A DNA stretch of 7,619 nt from Actinomycetes bacterium (GCA_030624785.1 JAUXJK010000095.1:1-7619), one strand, 5' to 3'. Numbered from the stretch's first letter, positions 1 through 5,590 are shown. Numbers and translations are program-made. Notes: a model not told the origin generated them from the letters alone.

Positions 1-1
1 C

Positions 2-640
2 GGAGAAACCGGATCGGGAAAGACGAGCCTCGGATATCTCGTCGCACGGTTGTATGACCCAACGGAAGGCGCGGTGCGCATCGACGACGTTGATCTGCGA
101 GAGGTCTCGTTTGACGATCTGTCCGATGCCGTCGGCGTGGTCTCGCAGGAGACGTATCTGTTCCATGCGACCGTGCGCGAGAACCTACGTTTCGCGCGTC
201 CAGACGCAAGCGACATAGAGATCGAGGCGGCTGCACGAGCTGCCCACGTTCACGACGTGATCAATCGGCTGCCCGCCGGATATGAAACGCTCGTAGGTGA
301 AAGGGGGTACCGATTCTCTGGTGGCGAGAAGCAGCGGATGGCCATTGCGAGAACCGTCCTACGCAACCCGCCGATACTCGTGCTTGACGAAGCGACAAGC
401 GCTCTCGACACAGAGACAGAGAGGGCCGTTCAGGAGGCGTTGGTCCGTCTCTCCACGGGCCGCACGACGATCGCGATCGCACACCGGCTTTCGACGGTCA
501 GAAATGCCGACCAGATCCTCGTTCTCGATCGCGGAGAGATCGTGGAGCGTGGCACTCACGAAGAGTTGCTGGCTCTCAAGGGACGCTATGCGGCGCTCGT
601 TGGGCGAGACCTGGACGAGGCCACGTTGCTGGCTCGCTAG
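2..640 (+). CDS. ABC exporter ATP-binding domain, C-terminal part (5' end outside window)
   Basis: This is the C-terminal nucleotide-binding domain of an ABC transporter that hydrolyses ATP to drive export. The frame is open from base 2, so the gene starts upstream of the window. In the visible 212 residues, Walker A (GETGSGKT) is at 1-8, the Q-loop Gln is at 49, the signature FSGGEKQ is at 105-111, Walker B (ILVLDE) is at 125-130, the D-loop SALD is at 133-136 and the switch His (IAHRLSTV) is at 161. The signature carries Glu instead of the Gln of LSGGQ, a common variant. The C-terminal GTHEELL segment is typical of MsbA/ABCB-type half-exporters, so a membrane domain probably precedes it on the same chain. 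The substrate cannot be told. All catalytic motifs are intact. It ends 5 bases before the stop codon of the convergent dehydratase gene. Confidence 0.95.
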   Translation, partial: GETGSGKTSLGYLVARLYDPTEGAVRIDDVDLREVSFDDLSDAVGVVSQETYLFHATVRENLRFARPDASDIEIEAAARAAHVHDVINRLPAGYETLVGERGYRFSGGEKQRMAIARTVLRNPPILVLDEATSALDTETERAVQEALVRLSTGRTTIAIAHRLSTVRNADQILVLDRGEIVERGTHEELLALKGRYAALVGRDLDEATLLAR

Positions 641-645
641 TGCAG

Positions 646-903
646 CTATCCGACGACTAGAGCGTCGCAGCGAACGGCCAGATCATGGTCTTTGGTCGTG
701 ATGGCGTCAGCTGAGTGTGTGCGCCACCGGATTGTGACCAGCTTGTAGTCGTGCATCAGGATGTCAGGGTGGTGATCCGCGCCTTCGGCCGCGTCACCAA
801 CGCGGTTGACGAAGGCGAGTGCCTCCGCGAAGTTGCTAAACGTGAAGGTTCGCTCGAGCGAACCTTCCAACTCTGTCCAGCCGGTTGGGGGATGTGCATC
901 CAT
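646..903 (-). CDS. Pterin-4a-carbinolamine dehydratase (PCD/DCoH family)
   Basis: This protein of 85 residues matches the PCD family. PCD dehydrates 4a-hydroxytetrahydropterin to quinonoid dihydropterin during pterin recycling. The family signature is complete: E40, then H44-H45-P46, Tyr53, His63 and Asp72, at the spacing usual for the active site. The upstream parts GW (8-9), LERTFTF (16-22) and the F..A..F..RV helix (about 25-35) also fit. It is slightly shorter than the usual 95-105 residues and lacks the N-terminal helix. The frame stays open upstream to 1251, but that extension is antisense to the cupredoxin gene and has no family similarity. The ATG at 903 is therefore preferred, although no clear Shine-Dalgarno site precedes it. 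No aromatic amino acid hydroxylase gene is visible, so the physiological pterin substrate is unknown. A role in molybdopterin metabolism, suggested for orphan members, is possible. Confidence 0.9.
   Translation of the reverse strand: MDAHPPTGWTELEGSLERTFTFSNFAEALAFVNRVGDAAEGADHHPDILMHDYKLVTIRWRTHSADAITTKDHDLAVRCDALVVG
844..867. repeat. 24-bp perfect palindrome inside the PCD gene
   Basis: The 24 bases from GAAGGTTCGCTC to GAGCGAACCTTC are identical to their own reverse complement, with no central spacer. Because the length is a multiple of three and the codons are in phase, the same eight residues (EGSLERTF) are read on both strands. They form part of the conserved beta-strand of the dehydratase. 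This may be chance under coding constraint, or it may be a dimeric protein-binding site or an RNA hairpin. Confidence 0.9.
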
Positions 904-1007
904 GGCTTCGGTGGAATGATGCCCAAGATCGCTCGAGTCCGGGAGGCAACCAATCCGCTTGGCAGACGGCGACGTATGGGGAGGCAACAGATTTGATGCT
1001 GGCGAGT

Positions 1008-1013
1008 GGGGGA
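1008..1013 (+). promoter_or_regulatory. Ribosome binding site of the cupredoxin gene
   Basis: GGGGGA lies 8 bases before the ATG at 1022. This supports that start over the in-frame TTG at 959, which would add 21 residues in front of the signal peptide. Confidence 0.6.
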
Positions 1014-1021
1014 ATATCTCA

Positions 1022-1447
1022 ATGACGCCATACCGAGTATCGATTGTTTCTGCCGTGGCGGTGGTCGCCGCAAGCATGGTGCCGCAGGCGATTGCCGCCA
1101 AGCCGCCACAGATCAAGGCCAGCTTCGGCTCGGGCCTCGCTATCGACATCAAGAAGGGTAAGAAGGTCGCGTCGACGGGCAACAACGGAAAGATCAAGCT
1201 GAAACGGGGCGCGTACCGTTTCGTGTTGGCCGAAAACTCGCAGTTCCACAACTACCGCCTGGTGAATGCAAAAGGAAGGACGATCAAGGGGAAGTTCGGC
1301 AAGCGAAAGAGGAAGGTCGTGACCGGCGTCTCGGCGACACGCTCCAAGCCATTCATCTACACCGTGAACCTGAAGAAGGGATCGTATGTACTGCTATGCG
1401 ATCCACATTTTCAGCAGAAAATGAAGGTGAAGATCACCGTGAAGTAG
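1022..1447 (+). CDS. Small secreted cupredoxin (type-1 copper protein)
   Basis: This is a 141-residue plastocyanin-like copper protein, probably exported. Residues 1-27 form a signal peptide with a hydrophobic core (IVSAVAVVAASMV) and a likely cleavage site after AIAA. The C-terminal part carries the full type-1 copper ligand set: His76 in the FHNYRL strand, then Cys126, His129 and Met134 in CDPHFQQKM. This is the C-x2-H-x4-M spacing of plastocyanins. Such proteins carry single electrons between membrane or periplasmic redox partners, or bind copper. The mature protein is very basic, with Lys/Arg-rich stretches at 44-48, 57-62 and 87-98, unlike acidic plastocyanins. No redox partner gene is adjacent. 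It diverges from the PCD gene across 118 bases and converges on mec. The fold and metal site are well supported, but the role is not known. Confidence 0.85.
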   Translation: MTPYRVSIVSAVAVVAASMVPQAIAAKPPQIKASFGSGLAIDIKKGKKVASTGNNGKIKLKRGAYRFVLAENSQFHNYRLVNAKGRTIKGKFGKRKRKVVTGVSATRSKPFIYTVNLKKGSYVLLCDPHFQQKMKVKITVK

Positions 1448-1465
1448 GAGCGAGGGCCCGATAAG

Positions 1466-1506
1466 CGCTCGTTGAGCGGCGCCCGGGCAGAAGCCATTGC
1501 TCTGCC
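1466..1506. terminator. Two adjacent hairpins between convergent genes
   Basis: The 64-base gap between the cupredoxin stop (1447) and the mec stop (1512) holds two potential hairpins. The first is CGCTC-GTT-GAGCG at 1466-1478. The second spans 1486-1506, with six pairs GGCAGA/TCTGCC plus two inner pairs around a one-base bulge. Their position between convergent genes suits a bidirectional terminator. Neither is followed by a clear T-run, so canonical intrinsic termination is uncertain. Confidence 0.35.
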
Positions 1507-1511
1507 TGAGT

Positions 1512-1889
1512 TCAGCTCTCTGAGAGTGGCTCCTCGACGATCCGATCATCCGCGATTCGCCACGCCCCGAATGTTCCGAGGGCGACGGTATAGATGAGGT
1601 AGGGCTTGTCATCCCAGAGACCGATGGTCTCGACGTCGGTGCGGGATGGTCGTGGAGGGCTGGAAAGATGAGAGTGAAATACTGCGAGCTCGTAGCCGTC
1701 GTCTTCCAGAAACCAGACGTCGGGTGCGACCTCTAGCTCAAACCTGTAGGGACTAGCCGCGCCGTTCACGCCGGGGATGTATCGCTCGGCAACGCCGGCA
1801 CGCAACGCGACGATGCCACAGGCTTCGTTCGGCCGCTCCGATTCAGCATGTCGCACGATGTCCGCGCGAACCTGCTCTGGCAACACCAA
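1512..1889 (-). CDS. mec: Mec-type JAMM/MPN metallopeptidase (CysO-cysteine peptidase)
   Basis: This is a 125-residue JAMM (Mov34/MPN/PAD-1) zinc peptidase. The full motif is present: Glu22 in NEACGI, then H72-x-H74-x7-S82-x2-D85 in the HSHLSSP segment. In Mycobacterium tuberculosis, Mec hydrolyses the bond between the CysO C-terminal glycine and newly made cysteine. The neighbouring CysO-CysM and MoeZ-like genes give the same assignment here. Bacterial JAMM proteins with other substrates exist, so the context matters to the call. The N-terminal LVLPEQVRADIVRHA resembles the start of the mycobacterial protein as I remember it. No ATG is available, so translation starts at TTG 1889 or GTG 1886, with GGAAGAA six bases before the TTG. 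It is the last gene of the operon, 52 bases after cysM. Because CysO is fused to CysM, Mec may also have to cut the fusion. Confidence 0.88.
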   Translation of the reverse strand: MVLPEQVRADIVRHAESERPNEACGIVALRAGVAERYIPGVNGAASPYRFELEVAPDVWFLEDDGYELAVFHSHLSSPPRPSRTDVETIGLWDDKPYLIYTVALGTFGAWRIADDRIVEEPLSES

Positions 1890-1895
1890 CTTCAG

Positions 1896-1902
1896 TTCTT
1901 CC
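1896..1902 (-). promoter_or_regulatory. Ribosome binding site of mec
   Basis: On the minus strand, GGAAGAA lies 6 bases before TTG 1889 and 9 bases before GTG 1886. The in-frame codons from the cysM stop to 1890 contain no ATG, GTG or TTG, so one of these two non-ATG codons must be the start. Confidence 0.5.
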
Positions 1903-1941
1903 AGCGGGTCGAAGCCCCGGCGCTCGCGCCGAGCCTGGTAG

Positions 1942-3165
1942 CTACCACCAGACGCGGTCGTCCATGGTGCCGGCGACTTCGTCGAGCGGTTGCGTCCAGA
2001 ACTCCGCCGAGAGGTACTTCCAGCCTCCGTCGGCGAGCACCGTCACGATGGTGCCGGAGTCGAGTTCCATCGCGAGCTTGCGCGCAACCTCGATGACAGC
2101 ACCGGATGACACGCCGCCAAAAATGCCTTCCCTATTGAGCAGGTCATGCAGGCTTCGGACAGCGTCCGTGTTTGACACGAGAATCTTGCGATCGAGTTTT
2201 GCGACATCGAGGATTGGCGGAACGTAGCCGTCGTCGAGTGAGCGCAGACCCGCGACGTCTTCGCCGTGCATCGGTTCTGCGGCGCAGATCTGAATGTCAG
2301 GGAAGCTCTCGCGTAGGCGTTCTCCGCATCCCATGAGCGTGCCGCCCGTGCCTAGCCCGGCCACGAACATGTCGACGCGTGGTAGCGCCTCCACGATCTC
2401 AGCCCCGGTGCCGTTGTAGTGAGCCCGCGGGTTCGCCGCGTTCGCATACTGGAATGGCATGAAGTAGCGCGGATCGTTCTCGGCCAATTCGAGCGCCTTG
2501 CGGACAGCACCGTTTGAGCCTTCGGCAGCAGGCGAAAACACGAGTTTTGCGCCGTAAAGCTTTAGGAGCCGAATGCGCTCATCGGTGGCGTTCTCTGGCA
2601 TCACGCATGTGAGCGAGTAGCCCTTGACTTTCGCGACCATCGCTAGCGCGATGCCCGTGTTGCCGCTCGTGGGTTCGAGCAGCTCGCGGCCCGGTTCGAG
2701 CTCTCCCGCGGCTTCAGCCGTCTCGATCATGTTCTTGGCGACGCGGTCCTTGATCGAGCCACTGGGGTTCTGACCTTCGAGTTTTGCGAAGATTCGCACG
2801 GACTCCTTGGGCGATAGGCCCGGAAGCTCCACCATAGGCGTTCCACCGATCAGGTCAAGCACCGAGGAGGCCAGTGCGGGAGTCGCAATGTTCACGCCTC
2901 CGCCGGCCATCGCTGGCAGCAGAATCACTGTTGAGTCTTCAGAGACAGCGGTAGCGAGACCGTCCAGCGTGCGCACGTCTTCGTTGTCGACATAGACGTT
3001 GACAAACGGTGCAATCTCATCGCTCTCGAGGAGCTGCTTGCCGAGGCTCGGGTAGTTCGCCGTTAGATCGGCCAAGATCTCTGCAATGGTTGCGCCGTTC
3101 GCTTCTACCTGACGCGCCCCCGCAACTTCGGACCGGAGCGTCGGTGGTATCCGGACTGTGGCCAT
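1942..3165 (-). CDS. CysO-CysM fusion: sulfur-carrier protein joined to O-phosphoserine-type cysteine synthase
   Basis: A single 407-residue ORF joins two proteins that are separate in M. tuberculosis. Residues 1-89 are a ubiquitin-fold sulfur carrier (CysO; MoaD/ThiS-like) with the conserved FVNVYVDNEDVR strand (54-65) and the C-terminal signature LPAMAGG (83-89). Residues 90-100 form a short linker. Residues 101-407 are a fold-type II PLP enzyme (CysM). Lys139 in SGSIKDR is the Schiff-base lysine, PTSGNTG (165-171) is the substrate loop and GTGGT (272-276) binds the PLP phosphate. Arg308 (GLRSLDDG) aligns, by memory, with Arg220 of mycobacterial CysM, which binds the phosphate of O-phosphoserine. 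The C-terminal DDRVWW resembles the tail that closes the mycobacterial active site. Both domains look intact. A GGAGA site lies 7 bases before the ATG, and the gene is 23 bases after the MoeZ-like gene. CysO chemistry needs a free Gly-Gly end, which here is internal. Confidence 0.93.
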   Translation of the reverse strand: MATVRIPPTLRSEVAGARQVEANGATIAEILADLTANYPSLGKQLLESDEIAPFVNVYVDNEDVRTLDGLATAVSEDSTVILLPAMAGGGVNIATPALASSVLDLIGGTPMVELPGLSPKESVRIFAKLEGQNPSGSIKDRVAKNMIETAEAAGELEPGRELLEPTSGNTGIALAMVAKVKGYSLTCVMPENATDERIRLLKLYGAKLVFSPAAEGSNGAVRKALELAENDPRYFMPFQYANAANPRAHYNGTGAEIVEALPRVDMFVAGLGTGGTLMGCGERLRESFPDIQICAAEPMHGEDVAGLRSLDDGYVPPILDVAKLDRKILVSNTDAVRSLHDLLNREGIFGGVSSGAVIEVARKLAMELDSGTIVTVLADGGWKYLSAEFWTQPLDEVAGTMDDRVWW

Positions 3166-3172
3166 TCAGTGG

Positions 3173-3177
3173 TCTCC
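3173..3177 (-). promoter_or_regulatory. Ribosome binding site of cysO-cysM
   Basis: GGAGA on the minus strand sits 7 bases before the ATG at 3165, in the 23-base gap after the MoeZ-like stop codon. It fixes the start of the sulfur-carrier domain. The short gap indicates cotranscription. Confidence 0.7.
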
Positions 3178-3188
3178 GATCGTCCGGA

Positions 3189-4379
3189 CTAGCCGACGGT
3201 TGCGGTCTCCTGATGCGCGGCGCCCTGGCAGAACTCCACGTAGTCGATGTATTCGGTAATCGTCGGATCGTCGCCGCACACCGGGCAGTCGGGTCGTCGC
3301 TGAATGCTGACCTCCATCAGGCTTGTCGACAGAGCGTCGAACAGCAGCAGTCGCCCGGCGAGTGAATCGCCAGCATCGAGCAAGGTCTTGAGCGTCTCGT
3401 TGGCCTGCAGCGATCCGATGATTCCCGGAAGCACTCCGAGAACACCCGCCTCGGCACAGCTCGGTGCCAACTCGGGTGGCGGAGGCTGCGGAAACAAACA
3501 CCGATAGCACGGGCCCTCGTGCGGCTTGAACACGGTCAGCTGACCTTCGAACCGGAAGATCGAGCCGTGGACAACAGGAATCTTGTGCCAGATCGACGCG
3601 TCGTTTACGAGATACCGCGTTGGAAAGTTGTCGGCGCCATCGACGATGACATCCCATCCTTCTCCGAGGATGCGGTCGACGTTGTCTGATGTAAGGCGTT
3701 CGTTGTAGGTGACAACATCAACATCTGGGTTTAGCGCTTCCAACGCCTGCCGGGCTGATTCAACCTTTGGCTCGCCGAGTTGCACCGTCGAATGAACAAT
3801 TTGACGCTGAAGGTTGGACGCGTCGACCGTGTCTCCGTCGACGATGCCCAGCGTGCCGACACCAGCCGCGGCGAGGTACAGCGATGAGGGCGATCCGAGC
3901 CCGCCGGCCCCGATTAGCAACACCCGTGAGTTGAGCAGCTTGAGCTGGCCCTCCTCTCCGACCTCTGGGATCAAGAGGTGGCGGCTGTAGCGAGCGCGCT
4001 GAGTCGGTGTCAATGTCGTTGGCGTTGCCCAGTCGTAGCCGCTGCGCTTCCATTCAGCGAATCCGCCGATCATCGAAGACACGTTCGTGTAGCCGAGATC
4101 TTGAAGCGTCTTCGCTGCGAAGGCAGAGCGAGACCCGCCCGCGCAGTAAGCAATGATCTCACTGTCGTGATCGGGCGCTATCTGGTCGATCTGAGACTCG
4201 AGAAAGCCACGCGGAATGTGTTGAGCGCCCGGGACGATTCCCTCTTCCCACTCCTCGCGCTCGCGAACGTCGACCACGATAAGAGGCTCTCCTGAGTCAA
4301 CCTTGGCCCGCGCGGAAGCCGCATCGATCTCATCGATCGAGGCCTTCGTTTCGCTAAGAAGTTCTCGGTAGGAAGCCAT
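3189..4379 (-). CDS. Rhodanese-E1 sulfurtransferase/adenylyltransferase (MoeZ/MoeB/ThiF family)
   Basis: This 396-residue enzyme probably activates the CysO C-terminus with ATP and converts it to a thiocarboxylate. Residues about 12-117 are a rhodanese domain, with VDVRE at 36-40 and the persulfide-forming Cys79 in the loop CAGGSRS. Residues about 125-395 are an E1-like domain. It shows the nucleotide-binding GAGGLGS (157-163), the DGD/NLQRQ segment (181-193), Lys205, the VDGADN loop (246-251), Cys308 in SCAEAGVLG, and two zinc pairs, CYRC (291-294) and CPVC (365-368). In mycobacterial MoeZ the rhodanese domain is at the C-terminus, so the order here is reversed. It heads the operon that continues into cysO-cysM and mec, which argues for CysO as main partner. 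MoaD-type carriers may share it, as MoeZ does. There is no Shine-Dalgarno site before the ATG, and a -10 box lies 10 bases upstream, so the message may be nearly leaderless. Confidence 0.92.
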   Translation of the reverse strand: MASYRELLSETKASIDEIDAASARAKVDSGEPLIVVDVREREEWEEGIVPGAQHIPRGFLESQIDQIAPDHDSEIIAYCAGGSRSAFAAKTLQDLGYTNVSSMIGGFAEWKRSGYDWATPTTLTPTQRARYSRHLLIPEVGEEGQLKLLNSRVLLIGAGGLGSPSSLYLAAAGVGTLGIVDGDTVDASNLQRQIVHSTVQLGEPKVESARQALEALNPDVDVVTYNERLTSDNVDRILGEGWDVIVDGADNFPTRYLVNDASIWHKIPVVHGSIFRFEGQLTVFKPHEGPCYRCLFPQPPPPELAPSCAEAGVLGVLPGIIGSLQANETLKTLLDAGDSLAGRLLLFDALSTSLMEVSIQRRPDCPVCGDDPTITEYIDYVEFCQGAAHQETATVG

Positions 4380-4389
4380 TGCTTTAGTG

Positions 4390-4395
4390 AGTATA
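4390..4395 (-). promoter_or_regulatory. -10 box of the sulfur-carrier operon
   Basis: TATACT on the minus strand differs from TATAAT at one position and ends 10 bases before the ATG of the MoeZ-like gene. A start 6-7 bases downstream would give a 5' leader of only about 3-4 bases, which agrees with the missing Shine-Dalgarno site. The -35 region is weak. Confidence 0.5.
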
Positions 4396-4397
4396 GC
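4392..4397 (+). promoter_or_regulatory. Overlapping -10 box for the divergent TPR gene
   Basis: TATAGC on the plus strand matches four of six -10 positions and shares four bases with the TATACT of the opposite strand. A start near 4404 would leave about 14 bases before the ATG at 4418, enough to include its GGAGG. No good -35 box is seen. Confidence 0.35.
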
Positions 4398-4407
4398 GTG
4401 GTCGGCT

Positions 4408-4412
4408 GGAGG
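4408..4412 (+). promoter_or_regulatory. Strong ribosome binding site of the TPR gene
   Basis: GGAGG lies 5 bases before the ATG at 4418. It favours this start over ATG 4490 or GTG 4553, neither of which has a comparable site, even though the first 60 residues show no recognisable domain. Confidence 0.6.
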
Positions 4413-4417
4413 TCGAA

Positions 4418-5590
4418 ATGCCCTTGGTCATCCTGCTCGCTCCTCAAATTGACGCCTTTTGCCGCACCCGGTCATCGCGTCGGACCGTCATGCCCCTGCA
4501 ACGAGAAGAAACGTTCACGAGGGGACTGATATTCCCGCTTGGCCGACACGCGGTGTGCTGGCGGATTACCCTCATTCAAATAGGGTCGCGCGCGAAGAGG
4601 ATTGGGCTTGTAGGGCTTGTCGGGGTGGCCGTCGCCGCAGCGACTGCCGTGCTGGCGTTCTGGGCGCGAGCACCGGACGAAACGGCATCCCTGGAAGGTA
4701 GGCCACCGCTTGCGCTCGACGCTGAGCTGACGGGTGTGCAGAACGCAGCTGAGCTGACGGAGGCCGAAGGCGTCCACCAGGAGGGGCGCGCCGATGATGC
4801 GCTCGATCTGTTCGAGAGCATCCTGTCGGGGCAACCTGATTCGCTAGAGGCCGCCGTTGGGAGCGCGATTGCGCGCTGGCCCGCAGGTACGACAGCCCGC
4901 TTGCGCACACTCGCTCTGAGCAACGAGGAGAGCGCGCTCGTCCAGTTCCACCTCGGCCTCGCACTCTTCTGGGAAGAACGCGAGCAGGCGGCCATCAACG
5001 CGTGGCAGCGGGCCCTCGAGGTCGAGCCGAACTCTCCGTCGGCGCTTCGGGCCGAGAACCTGCTGTTTCCAGACGTGCCACGGGGTCGACCCATCTTCGT
5101 GCCGAGCACGGAGCTTGATCCCTCACTCCGTGACAGGCCGCTCGCCGAGCAGCTCGCAGCGCTCGATGCGGCGGCGGAGAGCTCGTCGAGCGCTGATTCC
5201 TTGATCGCCCATGGTGTTGCTCTTCAGCGTGCTGGTCGCGTGGTCTCGGCAGCCGAGCGGTTTGAAGAAGCGGCTCGACTGGAACGTGGCAATGCGGAAG
5301 CTCGCGTAGCCGCAGCGCTAGTGCGTTTTGAGAAAGGCGACCCGACGCCGGCGTTTGCCGCGCTCGGACCATTGACAACTGCGTTCCCGGACGATGCCGT
5401 GGTGCGCTATCACCTCGCGCTGGCGCTCATCTGGATCAGGGATGTCGCGGGGGCCGAGGCGCAGCTCGCTCAGGCTGCTGCACTGGACGGAGACGGCTTC
5501 TATGAGGCTCAAGCGCTCAGACTCCTGGAGAGAATCGGCGAGGTCTCCCCCGGTTCAGGTAGCGATGGCGCGCTCGAGGGTCCATCATGA
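4418..5590 (+). CDS. Membrane-anchored TPR-repeat protein of unknown function
   Basis: This 390-residue protein has one transmembrane segment and several tetratricopeptide repeats. Residues 1-61 form a basic N-terminal region. Residues about 62-83 (IGLVGLVGVAVAAATAVLAF) are a membrane helix. Helical repeats follow at about 114-145, 173-206, 260-293 and 326-356. The 173-206 repeat (FHLGLALFWEEREQAAINAWQRAL) is the clearest TPR match. A less regular, Pro-rich stretch at about 217-240 separates the repeat pairs, and the last 20 residues are flexible Gly/Ser-rich sequence. The likely topology is a cytoplasmic N-terminus with the repeats outside the membrane, acting as a protein-binding scaffold; the partner is unknown. 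The start is chosen for its GGAGG site, but a later start at 4490 or 4553 would keep the helix. The gene diverges from the sulfur-carrier operon and may share its promoter region, which does not prove a common role. Confidence 0.75.
   Translation: MPLVILLAPQIDAFCRTRSSRRTVMPLQREETFTRGLIFPLGRHAVCWRITLIQIGSRAKRIGLVGLVGVAVAAATAVLAFWARAPDETASLEGRPPLALDAELTGVQNAAELTEAEGVHQEGRADDALDLFESILSGQPDSLEAAVGSAIARWPAGTTARLRTLALSNEESALVQFHLGLALFWEEREQAAINAWQRALEVEPNSPSALRAENLLFPDVPRGRPIFVPSTELDPSLRDRPLAEQLAALDAAAESSSSADSLIAHGVALQRAGRVVSAAERFEEAARLERGNAEARVAAALVRFEKGDPTPAFAALGPLTTAFPDDAVVRYHLALALIWIRDVAGAEAQLAQAAALDGDGFYEAQALRLLERIGEVSPGSGSDGALEGPS

Noticed and set aside
651..667. CGACG-actagag-CGTCG hairpin as terminator of the ABC gene
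   Set aside because: Only five pairs, no T-run after it, and it lies inside the 3' coding end of the PCD gene.
959..987. TTGGCA as a -35 box for the cupredoxin gene
   Set aside because: The hexamer fits well, but no -10-like sequence is found at 16-18 bases.
959..1021. Upstream TTG start for the cupredoxin
   Set aside because: It would place 21 polar residues before a clear signal peptide, and the ATG at 1022 has its own GGGGGA site.
904..1251. Upstream extension of the PCD frame to a 201-residue protein
   Set aside because: The extra 116 residues are antisense to the well-supported cupredoxin gene and its signal peptide and resemble no part of the PCD family; the ATG at 903 gives a complete active site.
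3166..3657. Minus-strand 163-residue ORF overlapping the MoeZ-like gene
   Set aside because: Another frame of the same strand over the E1 domain; Arg-rich and without motifs.
4449..4477. TTGACG as a -35 box for a later TPR start at 4490
   Set aside because: At 16-18 bases downstream there is no -10-like hexamer (TCATCG and neighbours match poorly).
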